Source: Anthoceros angustus (lineage: Eukaryota; Streptophyta; Anthocerotopsida; Anthocerotales; Anthocerotaceae). From it: DNA of 64,000 bases. Positions within the stretch are counted from its first letter, which is position 1. The number at the start of each line of letters is the position of its first letter. Under the pieces are notes generated by a model, which saw nothing but the letters and a program-made list of their open reading frames with translations, was not told the DNA's origin and searched no databases. Shown in pieces: positions 1 through 13,300 of this stretch. The DNA lies in assembly GCA_010909165.1 (NCBI GenBank), contig MU008180.1, positions 433,884 through 497,883 on the forward strand, read 5' to 3'. The position numbers and the translations under genes were made by a program.

Positions 1-33
1 TAAAAGCTGGCCTGGTCTTTGTTATGTACACAG

Positions 34-3000
34 GTTCCAAGTTGCCAACGTATGGCGTTTGATGAAGTAGAGCTGCCAGTGAGAACCTACTGTGAAGATG
101 TCAGATCCATGAATCAGTCCCAAGTGGAAGCCGTTATACATGCGGTGTCTGGACTTGTGAACAGAGTTGCACCTCGAGTAAGACTCATACAAGGACCACC
201 AGGGACGGGAAAGACTTCCATGCTGGTCTCTTTATTGTCTATACTTGGCAGCATGAGTTACAGAGTCCACATGTCTGCACCAACCAACACAGCCATTTGT
301 GAGGTTGCTTCCAGGTTTGTTTCACAGATGTTGGTCCGTGAGCAGAAGCAAGTACAGTTTGGTGCCTGTTTTCCACGTGTGGTGGTTCGTGGCGAAGGAA
401 GCAGGGTGTTGAATTTGGGAGACGTAGTACTTGTTGGGAGCGAAGAGGGAATAGACCTCGAGACCCATGAAGTGCTGGAAAGGATTTATCTGCCCCGCAG
501 GGTGAGCAGATTGTTGGAGGCCTTGTCTTGTATCACTGGCTATAAGAAATGTGCCGAGGCTCTCAGGAACTTCCTGAAATGTGCGTTATCAGAATTCGAG
601 AGGTATACCCAATACACCCGTGACGACGGTGAGGAGCCACTGTCATTAGTCAATTTCGTGAGGAAAAATTTGAAGGTCCTCAGTTCGTCTGTGATCCGCC
701 AGTCTCATACTCTAATCCAAGACGTGCCAAGCGTCTTTCTTACCTCTGAAACAAGGGAGAGGTTTTATCAAGCTTCACTCCTCACAGAGTATGTGGTTGC
801 GTATTTCAATACGCAGGATTTTTCTGATGAAGAAATAAGTATATTGCTGTCCCCTACACCCGCCAAACTTGGTCGTGTATCAGGGATACTTGATATGAAG
901 TTGCTGAATTTTGAGGATTTTGTGAAAGTGAAAAATGATCTTCTTCAGATTCTGGGCTCCTGTGGAGTGGACGGTTGTGGTATGGTTCCAGGAAATGTCC
1001 CCTCTGCAGGCCTTCTTGAAAATCTTTGTATGCGAAACTCCAAGATCCTGTTCAGTACGGTTTCGACAGGTGGCAAAAACTGTGTGCAGAGTTCTGGCAC
1101 CTTCGACTGTGTGATTATTGATGAAGCCTCCCAACTTGTGGAGGCAGAAACGTTGGTGGTGATGAATTCCCCCAAATTGCAACAAGTTTTGCTGGTCGGG
1201 GACCATAAACAGTTGGCACCCACGGTTCTCAGTCAGGTAACTTTCCTTGATAAGCAACCTTGCACACGTGCTTGGGCCAACTTCATGGGTCCGCTCCATT
1301 AACTTTCGAGGAAGCCTGAAAGTAGATGTTGGTAATCTCAGGTGGCGAAGAAGTGGGGATACGATCGCAGCCTCTTCACAAGACTCCACGAGCTAAAGCG
1401 TCCCTGCCAAATGCTGAATGTGCAGTATCGGATGCATCCAGACATCAGTCTTTTCCCTCATGAGAAATTTTACGCAGGAGATGTCAAGAATGGTCCCAAT
1501 GTTTTGTCAGAAGCGTATTCAATCAAGCCGATTCAAGACACATTCATGAAAACGTACAGCTTTCTGGATGTTTCAGATGGGACAGAGGAAATGGAGTTTG
1601 GACAACGCTCTTACACCAATTCGGTAGAAGTAGCGATTGTGATGCACTTGATTGACAAGCTCAACCAAGGTGAGTATAGTCATTGGTGCTGGCTGCCCTG
1701 TTTCTGAAATCTTGCTCACAAGAAGCAATGTTTCATGTGCGTGCTCTCGGTGCGGTTTCACCATCTTTCAAACCAATCAACGTTGACTGAGTGATCCGTT
1801 GTGCTCATCAGTTTGTGCAGCGAAGGATATTTTCCTGTCGGTTGGAGTAATAGCTCCATATCGAGGACAAGTAGAGGCGTTAGCCCGACGTCTTGATGGG
1901 GATGACAGACTCTTTTCCAACGTCACCGCTGAAGTGCGATCAGTTGACGGCTTCCAAGGCAGGGAGAAAGATGTCATCATTTTCTCTGCAGTTCGATCGA
2001 ATTCCTCAAGAAACATTGGCTTCCTTTCAGCTCCAGAGCGACTCAACGTTGCAATAACCCGAGCCAGGTTCGTAAGCCTCACGTGGGGACTTTAACCAAA
2101 ATCGAATCCAAGATACGCACTGATGGAAGATTCCTTCCTGGACTGCATTTCCTGTGTCCCAGGTACTGCCTCTGGATTGTGGGCAATGCACAGACTCTGT
2201 CTTCCGACGACCTGTGGAGCTCGTTAATTGAAGACTGCAAGCAAAGGAATTGCCTTGTCAAGCCCGACCAGGGTATGGTCAAGGTGATTCGAAGGGCCAT
2301 GAGTGAGCTGTGTAGACTGGAGGACTTGCTGAATCCAAAATCTTGTCTGTTCAACAACACGGCGTGGCAGGTACCATCACGGACGCAACGATCACCCGCC
2401 ATCAGCTGTCCTAGAATACGCGTAATCTTGGTGTCCTTCAACGTTTGTGCAGGTGTTGTCCAGCATCGAGCTCAGTAGGACGATTTCAAACTTGAAGTCA
2501 AAGCACACTCGACAATGTCTGCTCGGCGCAATCCTGAGATTGGCCGAGGGACGACATGAAATCAAGTGGACGTATCGCCGGGAGTTCAGCGGTCCTCATG
2601 CAAGAATAGCACAAGTCCGGCCAGTGGGCAAATTCTTTCTGGTTTGGAGTGTGGACCTGAAAATTGGTTCAGAAGTGAAGCAGATTCTGAAGGTGTGGGA
2701 CGCCGTAGATTTGGGAAAGGTTCATTCTCTATTAGATAGACTGGACAAAGCTTTTTTGACATATACAGAAGATTATGTGAAAATGTGCACACTAAGGGAG
2801 CCCCCGAGGTACGTCAGAATTCCAGCTCTTCCTTTTCTGATTCATGCGGGCACAGCAGGCGTCTTGATTGTTTCAGGATAGAGTTTAATGATCTGACTGA
2901 GCACCTCTCCGTTGAATCAGGAGAGGCATCGTTTTTCCGATGAAGTGGGCGCATGATCCCAAATTTGTGCGATTCAAGACTTTGGAAAGCCAGAAGCCCC

Positions 3001-6000
3001 TGCAGAGAAATAATTCTGAGCTCGTGGAGCCGGTGCTGGAGAAGGCTTCCGTGGATGATAGTATCCTGGTGATGAAGTTCTATGCTGTGAGTTCGAGGGT
3101 AGCTCATCGGCTTATAACAGCAGCTGATGGATCGAGTTTGGAGCTACCCTTTGAGGTGAACGATGATGAAGAGAGGATTGTTCAGTTTGAAGGAAGCAGC
3201 TTCATCCTTGGTAGGTCAGGGACAGGGAAGACCACGGTACTCACAAGGAAGATCATGGAGAGGGACCAGCTTTTTCAGTTGGTGAACAATGGAGTTGATG
3301 AGGAAGCTTCTGACCAGAAAGTAGCCGGCCGCAGCAAGGTAACAACATTAAGACAAGTTCTATTGACAAGAAGTCCGAAGCTGTGTGCAGCAATCAAGCA
3401 CCACATCACCAACACCCAGCGGTATGTAGCTTCTCTGCCGCCCGCTTCATTATTGCATGCTGCATCGTTCTCACGAGTGAATTGTAATGTTATTGTCAGG
3501 AGTTTGGAAGCAGTGAATTCTGCAGGATCCATGCAGGAATCTACAGAATCTTATCCCAAACTTCACGATGAGGATGAGGAGAGTATGTTGGGGTCTGTTC
3601 CTAATTCATTTCGTGATATACCGTCCGACTGTTACCCTCTGGTTATCACATTTAGCAAACTACTGAATATGATAGAGGGGAGTGTTGCGACTGCCTTCTT
3701 CACCCCTGAAGAACGTGCCTGGAGGGTGAGCACTGCAGATAACATGGTGGCGACGGCCCTGCTGAATGCAGAAAATGCAGGAGACTCCGTCATCGAGGAT
3801 GAACAAGCGCCTCGAAAGAAGACGCTCAGAGTGGAGGTGGATTTCACCCGGTTCTGCTCTGTCTACTGGAGGCGTTTTAACGCTGAACTCACAAAAGGAT
3901 TTGATGCGTCCCTTGTGTTTACGGAGTTCATGTCAGCTATAAAAGGCAGCTTGGCGGCCCTCAGGTCTCCAAGGAGATGCATGGAGAGATCCGACTATGT
4001 TGCTTTGGCGGACAACAAGTCATCCATGTTTGGGGAAGATGACCGTGAAATGATCTACAAACTGTTCTCACAGTATGAGAAACTCAAGAGCCACTACAAT
4101 GATTATGACTTGGCAGACTTCGTCATGCATTTGCATTCAGAACTGGAGGACAGGGCATTGCAGGGCCAAAAGCTTCAGTATGTATACGTTGATGAAGTCC
4201 AAGATCTGACCCAGGCGCAGATAGCGCTGCTCAAGTATGTCTGCCCCAACCTCCAGGACGGTTTTATGTTCGCGGGCGACACTGCCCAAACCATCGCGAA
4301 AGGTGTAGGATTTCGTTTTGAAGACGTGCGCAAGCTGTACTATGTGGAATTTCTGCAGAGAAACAGAGAGGCGGAAGATGCTGCACAGGAGGAGAGTAGT
4401 GGACGTAAACCGGCCGCCCTCAAGAGCAAATCTTTAGCGGTTCCCGATATGTTCTTGCTGACTCAAAATTTTCGTACACACTCAGGAATATTGAAGCTTG
4501 CCAACAGTGTTGTGCAGCATCTTTACCACTTCTTCCCATATGCTATCGACAAGCTGCAGCCGGAGACGAGTCTTCTGCATGGGGACAGTCCTCTGTTTCT
4601 TCAAATTGAGGAGGACGATGACCTGATTGCGGCTCTGTTTGACCGTGGAGAAATGGGTGGAGGTGGTTGTGAGTTCGGAGCGGAGCAAGCTATAGTGGTT
4701 CGACACGAGCACCGGAAGAAAGCTATATTGAGAAGTCTGGAAGCAAAGCACACGACTTGTCTAGTTCTGACTGTAGAAGAATGCAAAGGCCTTGAATTTC
4801 AGGTAACCCTTCTCCTAATTTAGAACTGCCACGTATTCATGGATCTCCTGACTTTGACCAACCACAAGCCGGGATGCATTTGCAGGATGTACTTTTGTAC
4901 AACTTCTTTGCAGACTCGGGGTTGGACAGAACGTGGAGAGTTCTGTATGAGATGCAGAACGAAATGGATTTGGATTCGGGAGGGAAACTCCCCGTCAATT
5001 GCAGTAAATTCCAGCCGCACAAACACAACGTGCTGTGTAGTGAGCTCAAACAGTTGTATGTGGCAATCACACGGGCCCGGCAGCGGCTGTTTTTGTATGA
5101 TGGTAATGCAAATGCTCACCGGCCCCTCTTGGACTGCTGGACGTCAACAGATCTTGTCCAGGTGCAGAAACTCGATGATTCAGTAAGAGAACAACTGAAA
5201 CGCAAGAGTACCGTTGATGACTGGAGAACAACAGGGATGAAGGTAGTGTGTCGTTTTTTCTAGAACCCTGGAGTCAATTTTAGTGGTATGCATGCCTGCA
5301 TGTCACTATCTGAGTTTGTTGTGCTGGTATGGAAACTTCGAAAACTGAAATGTGAGTATTGCAGATGCTCGAAGCTCATAATTTCTTAGAGGCAAAGATG
5401 TGCTTTCAAAAAGCAGGGAACTCCGAATATGCACTGTTTGCAGAGGCTGAGGACCTCGTACGGGCAGCAGGCAGACCCGGACAAAAGCCCCAAGCTGTGA
5501 AGCAGCACCTCCGAGCAGCTAGAGATATCTATCTTGCTATTGAAAAGATTAACAAGGCTGTTATGTGCTGCAAGTGTTTAGGAGATCATAAGAAAGGAGG
5601 TCAGCACCGTCCTACGAACAAAATGATGATGTATATCACAAGCAATTGTGATCGAATGTTTTCTTTCTCTAACACTTTTTTGTTCATTGAGCAGGTGACA
5701 TCCTTGAGCAAAATCATCGATATGAAGAGGCGGGCGATTTCTACGTTCGAGGGAGTCACTGGTCTGATGCTGTCAATGTCTATCAGAAAGGGGAATGCTT
5801 CGTGAAATGCCTGGAGACGTGCTGGCAAGGAAAGCTTTTTGATGTCGGTCTATCCTACATAGATGAATGGAAACAGCTCTGCGGTGACAAAACTTTGCAA
5901 GGAAGCGGTTCTTGTCCTGAGCCCGACGTTTTTGCTTATCTGGAAAAGTGCGCAGCTCACTTTCAGAAACAAGAGAAGCTGCAGGAGATGATGAAATTTG

Positions 6001-8282
6001 TGAACAGGTTTCCAACCATACACCTGCAGCGAACATTCCTGCGTGAGAAGCACCCGCAAGAGTTGTTGGCATTAGAGGAGGCTGCTGGGAACTTTAGAGA
6101 GGCTGAGAGCATTGCGGAGCAGATTGGAGCTTGGGAGCACTCTGCAACGCTTTCACTGAAAGCAGGCGATGCTCAGAAGGCAATTGACAAGTTGCTACGC
6201 CTTGCACAACTTGAATGGTTCTGGGGAGGTGGCAACGGTAAAGAGCTAGCGCATGTGACGAGAGTAGAGGAGCTCTTTGAGACGCAGCCACAGATACCAC
6301 AGGCCTCTAAACTCGAACTAGCTATCATGAAAGCATGGCGAGACACCAGTGCAGATGTGGGAGCCTTGTTAGCCACTTGGAATGAGGTTCGGGGCTTGCA
6401 GTCTCGGAGGCTGGAGATTCTGGCAGGCCAAAATGTGCTTTGGCATCTTTTGAACGTCAAGATAGGAGACCCAGGATGTATCACTGCCAAGGTCAGAAAT
6501 GAATGGAATTTACCAGCCCTCAGCCAGTACGAAGCCCTTGTGGAGGATGCTGCAATTGTAGTACTCTGCAAGAAGTTATGGGTGCTGTGGACCGACTGCG
6601 TCAGGAATGTCCTGCGGAGTCTCGAGCGTTTTGCGCTGGGTGAGGTAAGCACCAGGGTGTCTGACGATTCTTTCCTGAAAGCTTGTTTTGAACTTTTGGG
6701 TGTGAGACAACAAGCTGGCGGGGGGTTTAACTTGGAATATCCCAAAGCAAGCTGGCTCCAGGGCCAATGCCAATCAAGGCAGAAAATAACCCAGAAAGAC
6801 TTGGCAAGCAGAGCCTTGGAGTACTGGAGGGAAGAGATCTTCCTTTCTGGCGAAAAGATCCTGGGCAAGATGGAGAGGTTATATCACCAAATGGCACGGG
6901 GTGGTGACAAAGAGCTCCAGCTGGAGCTGACTACAGAGATGGTCGAGATCGGTTCGATTCGAGACACAGTCACCTTGGGATTTCGAAACCCGTCGTCTCG
7001 ACGTGGGCCCATGTTCTTCGAAAGGGAAGTGTACAACATTCTCAGAGATTATGCAGGATATAGAGCCCCGCGAAACGGGTCTGTTGTCGCGGTTCTACAC
7101 TTCCTCGCCAAAACTTCTGTGGTTGCCGACCTCCACGCTTTGCTTCCTTTCATCAGCCGGCAATGCCTTCTGGAGATTAGAGAGGCCAAACAGGGAGTTG
7201 TGCTGGACGTCCTGAAAGCATGGAGCCTTTTCGGGACTGTGGATGAGACCCCGGCTGTGTGCAATCAACTGGCACAGCGACTTATTTCTGAGAGTCCCCT
7301 CCTGGAAAAATTGCATGTCTCCTTTGAAGGTAAAGGTCCTGGAGACAGTAGCATGTTGTCATGGCTTGAGAGACATGCCGTGGCACTTTGTTCACTCCAG
7401 ACGCACCTCCGTGGGCTCGTTATTCCCATGAGACTGGCTTTTTCCAGTATGTCTGGCTTAAACCAGGAGCCATTCTATTGTGAAGCTGCCCGAGCGGAAC
7501 GCGAACATGATCATGGGGCACTGTCGGACTATGTGGAAAATATTGCGGACTCCATTGTGGGATTGCTGGAAATAGGGCGCAATGGCTTCCGACTTTTGGT
7601 GGCCTTGATCATGCTTCTACTCAATATGCCACATCCTGGAGAGAGGTTACAGCAGCTGCGAATGCTGTTCCAGCGAAAGCACTACCTGTGGGAACTGCCT
7701 GTGCCAGTCCAGAGGGGATTGTATCAGGTTTTTTCAATGCGCTATGTTACTCGCAGGCTGCTCGGGAGAGCGTTTGTCAGGGCCATGGCAGCCGCCGGAA
7801 ACCCAGTTATCGTCCTCACAACGTGCAATACCAAACTCCCGGAGTCGGTGACCGAGATTGGTGACATCACGACTGTCTTTCTGCAGGATGATGGTTCTGG
7901 AAAGTTGAAATTCAGCTTGAATGGCACCACCTTCGACAAAGGCCAGAGTAAGCACGTCTGGCTTCTTCAGGGCATGTCCAGCGGCCTGGAGGACGGGAAG
8001 CTGGACTGCCTTGCGGAGGTTCTTTCTCGCAAGGCACCTCCTCCGCCTGCTACGCCAGCTGTTGAAGACAAGCCGGCATGTGATGAAGCTGAAGAAGCGG
8101 ACGTGCCCGAAAGTGACCTCACCCAGAAGCAGGAAAACGATGACGTGGCCTGGGAATGCACTCAGCAAGGCCAGAAGGGGAAACTCAAAGGGAAGGAGGG
8201 GGGCCAAGGGCCAGCAGTCACGCAGTCTCAGCAGAGACAAGGCAAGAAAGGGAAGGGTCGAAAGGGCGGCAAGAGGAGGTAG
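34..8282 (+). CDS. Tandem SEN1/UPF1-like plus TRANK1/UvrD-like helicase (5' end outside window)
   Basis: A large SF1 protein with two helicase modules and a C-terminal alpha-solenoid. Proposed exons: 34-1236, 1342-1669, 1821-2067, 2163-2370, 2453-2808, 2921-4802, 4886-5242, 5365-5599, 5695-8282. They join in frame (about 2,467 aa visible). The first exon opens at an acceptor (ag at 32-33) preceded by an in-frame stop, so more exons lie to the left. Module 1 has GPPGTGKT (nt 193), DEASQ (about 1120), [23 protein letters not shown] and AITRAR. Module 2 has GRSGTGKT (nt 3210), DEVQD (about 4190), [20 protein letters not shown] and AITRARQR. The remaining ~870 residues lack motifs I recognise except TPR-like helices and a Lys/Gly-rich tail. 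Nt 3422-3499 (gtatgt...gtcag, 78 nt, no stop) is probably an extra intron that happens to be in frame. Plant relatives are annotated as TRANK1-like or tRNA-splicing-endonuclease-positive-effector-like; the cellular role is unknown, and nucleic-acid unwinding is inferred from the motifs. Confidence 0.9.
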
Positions 8283-8615
8283 GCAGTAGGATAGTATATA
8301 CATCAACCAATCACGGATGCCGCATGGACATACAAATGTACAGTATAATGCATGTTCTATACTGCGACCGTTCTAGGAACGGATCCAATAGCCCTGTAGC
8401 AGAGAGATGGTGCAGTGTAGATTTTGCAGAGATGAAGGGAATCTCTGAAAAGTTCTAGAAATTCTGGGGAACTGTCCACTGGCAGGTGCTGATTATTGTT
8501 TGTACATAGAGAAAGACCTGCCTTTAAAGATTCTCGGCCCCTGAAGGGGTCTGTGTAAGAACACACAAGGATCCTATTTATTAAGGTTGCCACAGGTGTG
8601 TGGAGAAGGCTGCCG
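8283..8615. other. 3' flank of the helicase gene
   Basis: No gene is seen. This is presumably the 3' UTR and downstream DNA of the helicase gene. Short overlapping reading frames here carry no family motif. Confidence 0.5.
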
Positions 8616-8760
8616 TTCAACTGCGTTTGACGGACGAAGCCTCCCAACTTGTCGAGGCAGAAACACTCTCGTCATGTCCAACAAGTTCTGATGGTCGGAG
8701 AACCAAAAACGGTAGGAAGATGGTGGGTACCTTCCTCATAAGCAAGGTACAATCTAGTTC
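8616..8760 (+). pseudogene. Decayed copy of helicase exon 1 end and its intron
   Basis: The stretch encoding [12 protein letters not shown] matches the upstream helicase at about nt 1120-1160 almost base for base. It then continues through degraded counterparts of the following codons. Even the splice donor and first intron bases are recognisable (ggtaccttcctcataagcaa here; the gene has ggtaac...ttgataagcaa at 1236-1258). Because intron sequence is included, this is a DNA-level duplication and not a retrocopy. Deletions have destroyed the reading frame. Confidence 0.75.
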
Positions 8761-8784
8761 TCATGATGTTTCTGTGGTTCAGTA

Positions 8785-8995
8785 GGCCTTGTATGAAGCA
8801 AGATGTCATGAGTGGTAGCATGAGTGCATGGAGTTTGGTAAGCCTGAAAGTGGGTGTGTGATGTGTTGTTCCACGGCTGGTAAACTGGGACTGGGGTCTG
8901 AGTCTCTTCCAGCGACTCCGCAATGTAGACCATCCCTGTCGTATGGATGCTGGATGTGGAGTCTCTGATGCATCCCGAAATCTGGCAATTATGCT
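8785..8995 (+). pseudogene. Decayed copy of helicase exon 2 start
   Basis: It begins with an intron-like block containing gcctgaaagt, which also lies just before exon 2 of the intact gene (about 1314). It then reads SLFQRLRNVDHPCRM and, after a frameshift, ML-DVESLMHPEIW. The intact gene has [15 protein letters not shown] then [11 protein letters not shown], a helicase motif. It is broken by frame changes, and the short tandem repeat at 8983-9050 sits on its end. Confidence 0.65.
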
Positions 8996-9050
8996 CAACG
9001 TTGCCTGGCAATTCTGCCCAACGTTGCCTGGCAATTGTGCTCAACGTTGA
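8983..9050. repeat. Three tandem copies of a 23-bp unit
   Basis: The unit tggcaatt-tgc-caacgttgcc occurs three times head to tail with two or three differences between copies. It lies at the 3' edge of a decayed helicase fragment. No coding role is seen. Confidence 0.85.
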
Positions 9051-9483
9051 TCTTGCTTGATGGATATTTCCCTTTGCCTGACCGCCAAGTAGTTATACAC
9101 TGGATTGGTCATCAGGGACTATTTATCTGCTGCCATCCTAGTTTATAAGCTTGTAGCTCGAAAAGCTTATCTCATGAGACCACGGATTCTGAGTACAATG
9201 TTTATGGAGAATCCATATCTACTACCTATAACCGACTACATCTCATCAAGGCCAAGACCTAGAAAATAGGTTAGAAACGCAACGTTTCACTGAAATGCCT
9301 TTCACGTATCCCATTACACCGCCACCCGAATCGATATTGTCCCGAATCGGGTCTCGTACCCTACTGTCTACACACCAAGCGTCTCAGCGGACTACCTTTC
9401 TCAGAATGAGCTTGCCCTAGCTTCCTGACACACCTTGACGACGTGTGGGCAGTAGACTATTCAGTGCTGTTGGCCGTATTAGC

Positions 9484-9770
9484 ATTTTGAAGAAGGCTGG
9501 TGACCTGAGTGGCAGCGTGAACGCATGAGGTTCGGTAAGCCTGAAAGTGGAAGTCTAGTAATGTATTGTTGCGCATGTGGAACAAGGCGCTGGGATTAGG
9601 GCCGCAAATTTCTTCAAGAGACTCCGCAATCTGGGGCATCGCTGTCGTATGCATGCTGGATAAGCAGTACCTGATGCATCCAGAAATATGCCGCTTTCCC
9701 ACTTTGATGAAGTTTGCCGATGGCGTTGAGAGAAGGGCGTCATTGAATTTTTCCGTCAACTGCAAGGCAT
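9484..9770 (+). pseudogene. Second decayed copy of helicase exon 2
   Basis: This repeats the layout of 8785-8995: the gcctgaaagt intron block, then a region reading VCMLDKQYLMHPEICRFP. That corresponds to the helicase motif QYRMHPDI followed by SLFP in the intact gene. Residue Arg of the motif has become Leu, and the following sequence has lost the family pattern. The match to canonical SEN1-type sequence (MHPEICRFP) is in places closer than to the intact neighbour, so the parent may have been a related paralogue. Confidence 0.65.
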
Positions 9771-10310
9771 AGCTCGGCATCCGACAGCACAGCTTAATTG
9801 GTTAATTAATAGTAGGTACAAAACCCTCCTGAGGATTGTTCACCAAATATTGACCTAGCCTTGGTTAGGTGTCTCGGGCTTGGTTCGCTTGCCGCCTGCC
9901 CTCGCCCCGTGTGGAACTTAGCGCTGTAGGTACTGATTTTCCTCTCCATAAAGATCCCAGAATCGCTATAAAAATTGTTCACCAAATATTCGATATGTAA
10001 TCCTTGTCATGTGCAGCGTGCATTGTGCAATGTCCAGAGGGATACGGCTGATGCATTCAAGGACGGCCAAGCTTGACAAATGCGGAATGTTTTTGTGTCT
10101 CAAGACCTTTCCGAGATGCAGATACCTGCATTTTTGGGGGATACTATTCAACGTTAGCAGGATAGAATATAACTCCAAACGATAGCAATGAGCAATCCTG
10201 CTGCTGGATGGATCCAATTTCATGCACCTCATCGAAGTTCGACTAGTGCAAATATAATTCTTCTTGGCAAATCGCAGGAGCCGCAGCGGCGTGACCCAGG
10301 CCTGCAGAAA
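9771..10310. other. Intergenic, upstream of the LRR kinase
   Basis: No gene is seen. The stretch contains two copies of a short motif (gttcaccaaatattg at about 9838 and gttcaccaaatattcg at about 9977). It presumably includes the promoter and 5' UTR of the receptor kinase. Confidence 0.4.
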
Positions 10311-13300
10311 ATGAGCTCCTCAATTGCCATTCTACCTCAGAGTGCAGTTACATTGGCCCTATGCTTGCTCCAGACCTGCCTAATCCTGCATTGTCCACAT
10401 ACTCTAGCACTGTCGCTGGAGGGACTTGTCCTCTCGAATTTCGCGAAGGCAGAAAGAATCGACACACCGACAGCGAATTATGAGATCTGGGATACCAGTG
10501 ACGACACTCCCTGCGCCTGGTTTGGAGTTATATGCAACGCCAACTTGAGTGTGGAGAGGCTGGATTTCTCTGGATGGGGACTGAGCGGATACCTGGACTT
10601 GGGGGGGGACGCACTGCAGATGTTAAACGCTGCGCTGCCAAGCCTGAAGGAGCTGGACTTGTCCTCCAATCAGCTGGAGGGGAGCTTCCAGCTGGAGGTG
10701 AAGGGCTTCAAGGGCCTCACCCGGCTCGACTTGTCCAACAACAAGTTCTCGGGACAGATCCCCGCCACCATCAACAAACTTTCAAGTCTGCGCCACCTCT
10801 CGCTGGAGCGGAATCGCTTCAATGGGACAATGCCAAACCTGGACGGATTGACCGATCTGCAGTTCATCTCCTTGTCTCACAATCAGCTCAGCGGTCAGAT
10901 ACCAGACGTGACCAATCTTCCCGCCCTGCGTGGCCTGGACCTTTCCAGCAACAACTTCACTGGAACCTTCCCGAATCTGCGCAACCTCACCAATCTGCTC
11001 ACGCTTAATCTGTCCAGCAACGGGCTGACTGGATGTCTTCCGTCTTTGCAGGAGCTGGTGCCAAAGTTGCAAGATCTGTACCTGTCACAGAATCGGCTGA
11101 CGGGTTTCGAGACGGAAGATCCTCATGATCACTTCCCTGCAAGTCTCAGGCGGGTGATCATTTCAGGCAACAAGCTGGAAAGAAGGATCCTGCTGAGTTT
11201 TGTTCGCTTGCCAAATCTGCTGTACCTCGACTTGTCCTCCAACCTTGTCGAGGACCACATTCCTGACGGGATTCCGAACACCAACACCACCTTCATCGAC
11301 CTGTCCAGAAACAAGCTTGGAGGGAGCATTCCATCCGATATCTTAAGCTGGGGTCGTGATCTCAATGTGTGTAGGGCGCAATCGGATTCGGGACCGGGTG
11401 AGCCGCCAGCGGCTGTGGTTGCGGTGAAGAGGACCTTGAATCTGTCACACAATCTCCTCGTCGGCCCCATACCCCTGCCGCCTCCTGGGCCCTCGAAGAT
11501 AAGATTTGATGTTCTGGATCTGAGCTACAACCGGCTGGAGGGCAGCATGCCTCCCATCTCCGCATCGATTCTCTGGCTTGGGAACAACTTCCTCTCAGGA
11601 GACATCCAGAACGCGCTCCTTGACATGGGGAATTGTGCTGTGGCAAGAGAACTGAGGCTGGACGGGAATCGCTTCTCTGGCGAGATCAACTTGAGGACCC
11701 TGCTTGACGCAGGTCGTAATCTGGAAGTCCTCGACCTGAGTCACAACGATTTTGTGGCACCTCAGCTGGGAGATCGGCGGTCTAGTTTCATTCAGACGAT
11801 GCTCGAGAATTTGATGGGCTTGCGGGAACTCCGGCTTGCACGCAACTACAAGATGCGTGGAAGCTTGCCCAGCACAGGATTCGCCAGGAACTTCGATCGG
11901 CTGGAAGTTTTGGATCTTAGCCGCACCAACTTGTATGGCCTTATGCCTTCCGGGTTTTTCAACAGCAAACTCCTTCCGTCCTTGCGGGTGCTGAATCTCT
12001 CCTCCAACAACATAGGCGGTGGCCTTCCAGCTGGAGTGACTCAGATGTCCAGCTTGACCGTCCTGGACATTTCAAGCAATCGGCTCTCGGGGCCGCTTCC
12101 TGACGGCTTACAACCCGCCCTGCTGAACAGAGCCTTCTTTTCCAACAACCCAGGACTCTGCGGCTTCCCCCTCCCAGCTTGCTCAAGACTCGATCTCGCC
12201 CTGGTTTTGCCCATCGTCCTCCCATGCGCATTTGTGGCTGTGGCCTGCTGCTTGTTCTCACTGTGGGGATGGAGGGTGTACACGAAAAAGCGCCGGCAGG
12301 ATGCGGACCTGATTGCAACTCTAATGGACAGGGGCGCCGTGGCCACGCTCATGCCGCTCCGAGAGCTCAAGAAAGCCACCTCCAACTTCTCGGAAGCATC
12401 CAGGATCGGGGTGGGCGGCTTCGGAATCGTCCACAAAGGGAAGCTGACAGACGGCACCATCGTGGCCATCAAGAAAAGCATCCGCAGCGGGAGCGAGCGT
12501 GACAAGCAGCAGTTCCTGAACGAGGTCAAGATCCTGTGCCAAGTGAATCATCAGAACCTGGTCAAGCTCTTGGGCTGCTGCCTGGAGAACAAGCAGGCGG
12601 CCCTGGTGTTCGAGTACGTGCCGAACGGCACCCTCCTGGAGCACCTGCGAGGGCGAAAGGGAGCTTCCCCCTTGGACTGGCGGCAGCGCCTGAACATCGC
12701 AGCGCAGACTGCGGATGCGCTGGCCTACCTCCATTCCGCTGCCAATCCGCCCATCTACCACAGAGACGTGAAGTCGGCCAACATCCTCCTGGACGAGGAG
12801 CTGAACGCCAAGGTGGCCGACTTCGGCATCTCCAAGCTGGCGCCACTGGGCGCCACGCACGTCTCCACCGTCGCCATCCAGGGCACCCCCGGCTACATCG
12901 ACCCGGAGTGCTTCGCCAGCCTGCAGCTCAACGACAGGAGCGATGTCTACGGCTTCGGAGTGGTTCTCCTGGAGCTCATCTCTGCCCAGCCGGCTGTCGT
13001 CTTGGACAGAGGCAGCAGCGACGAGGATGTGCTCCTCGCCACCTGGGCGGTTCCCCGAATCGTCAGGGGCGACGTGCAAGACATCGTCGACCCGGTTCTT
13101 GCGGAGGTGTTCGGGTCTGAAGCTGGCCACCAGTCGATCGTGAAGCTTGCGGCGGTGGCTGTCAACTGCCTGGCTCCGTCCAGGACCGCGCGATCGCCGA
13201 TGAGGGAAGTGTGGCGGAGGGTACACAGGCTCTGGCTTGAGGCGCCCACCGAGCTGGTAGAGACCACTGTCGATCAGCATCCACAGGTACCGCAACTCCT

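Noticed and set aside
2877-2941. Apparent frameshift/premature stop in the helicase before its second module
   Set aside because: Using the acceptor at 2919-2920 instead of 2875-2876 keeps the phase and gives [12 protein letters not shown], which fits the family; no defect is needed.
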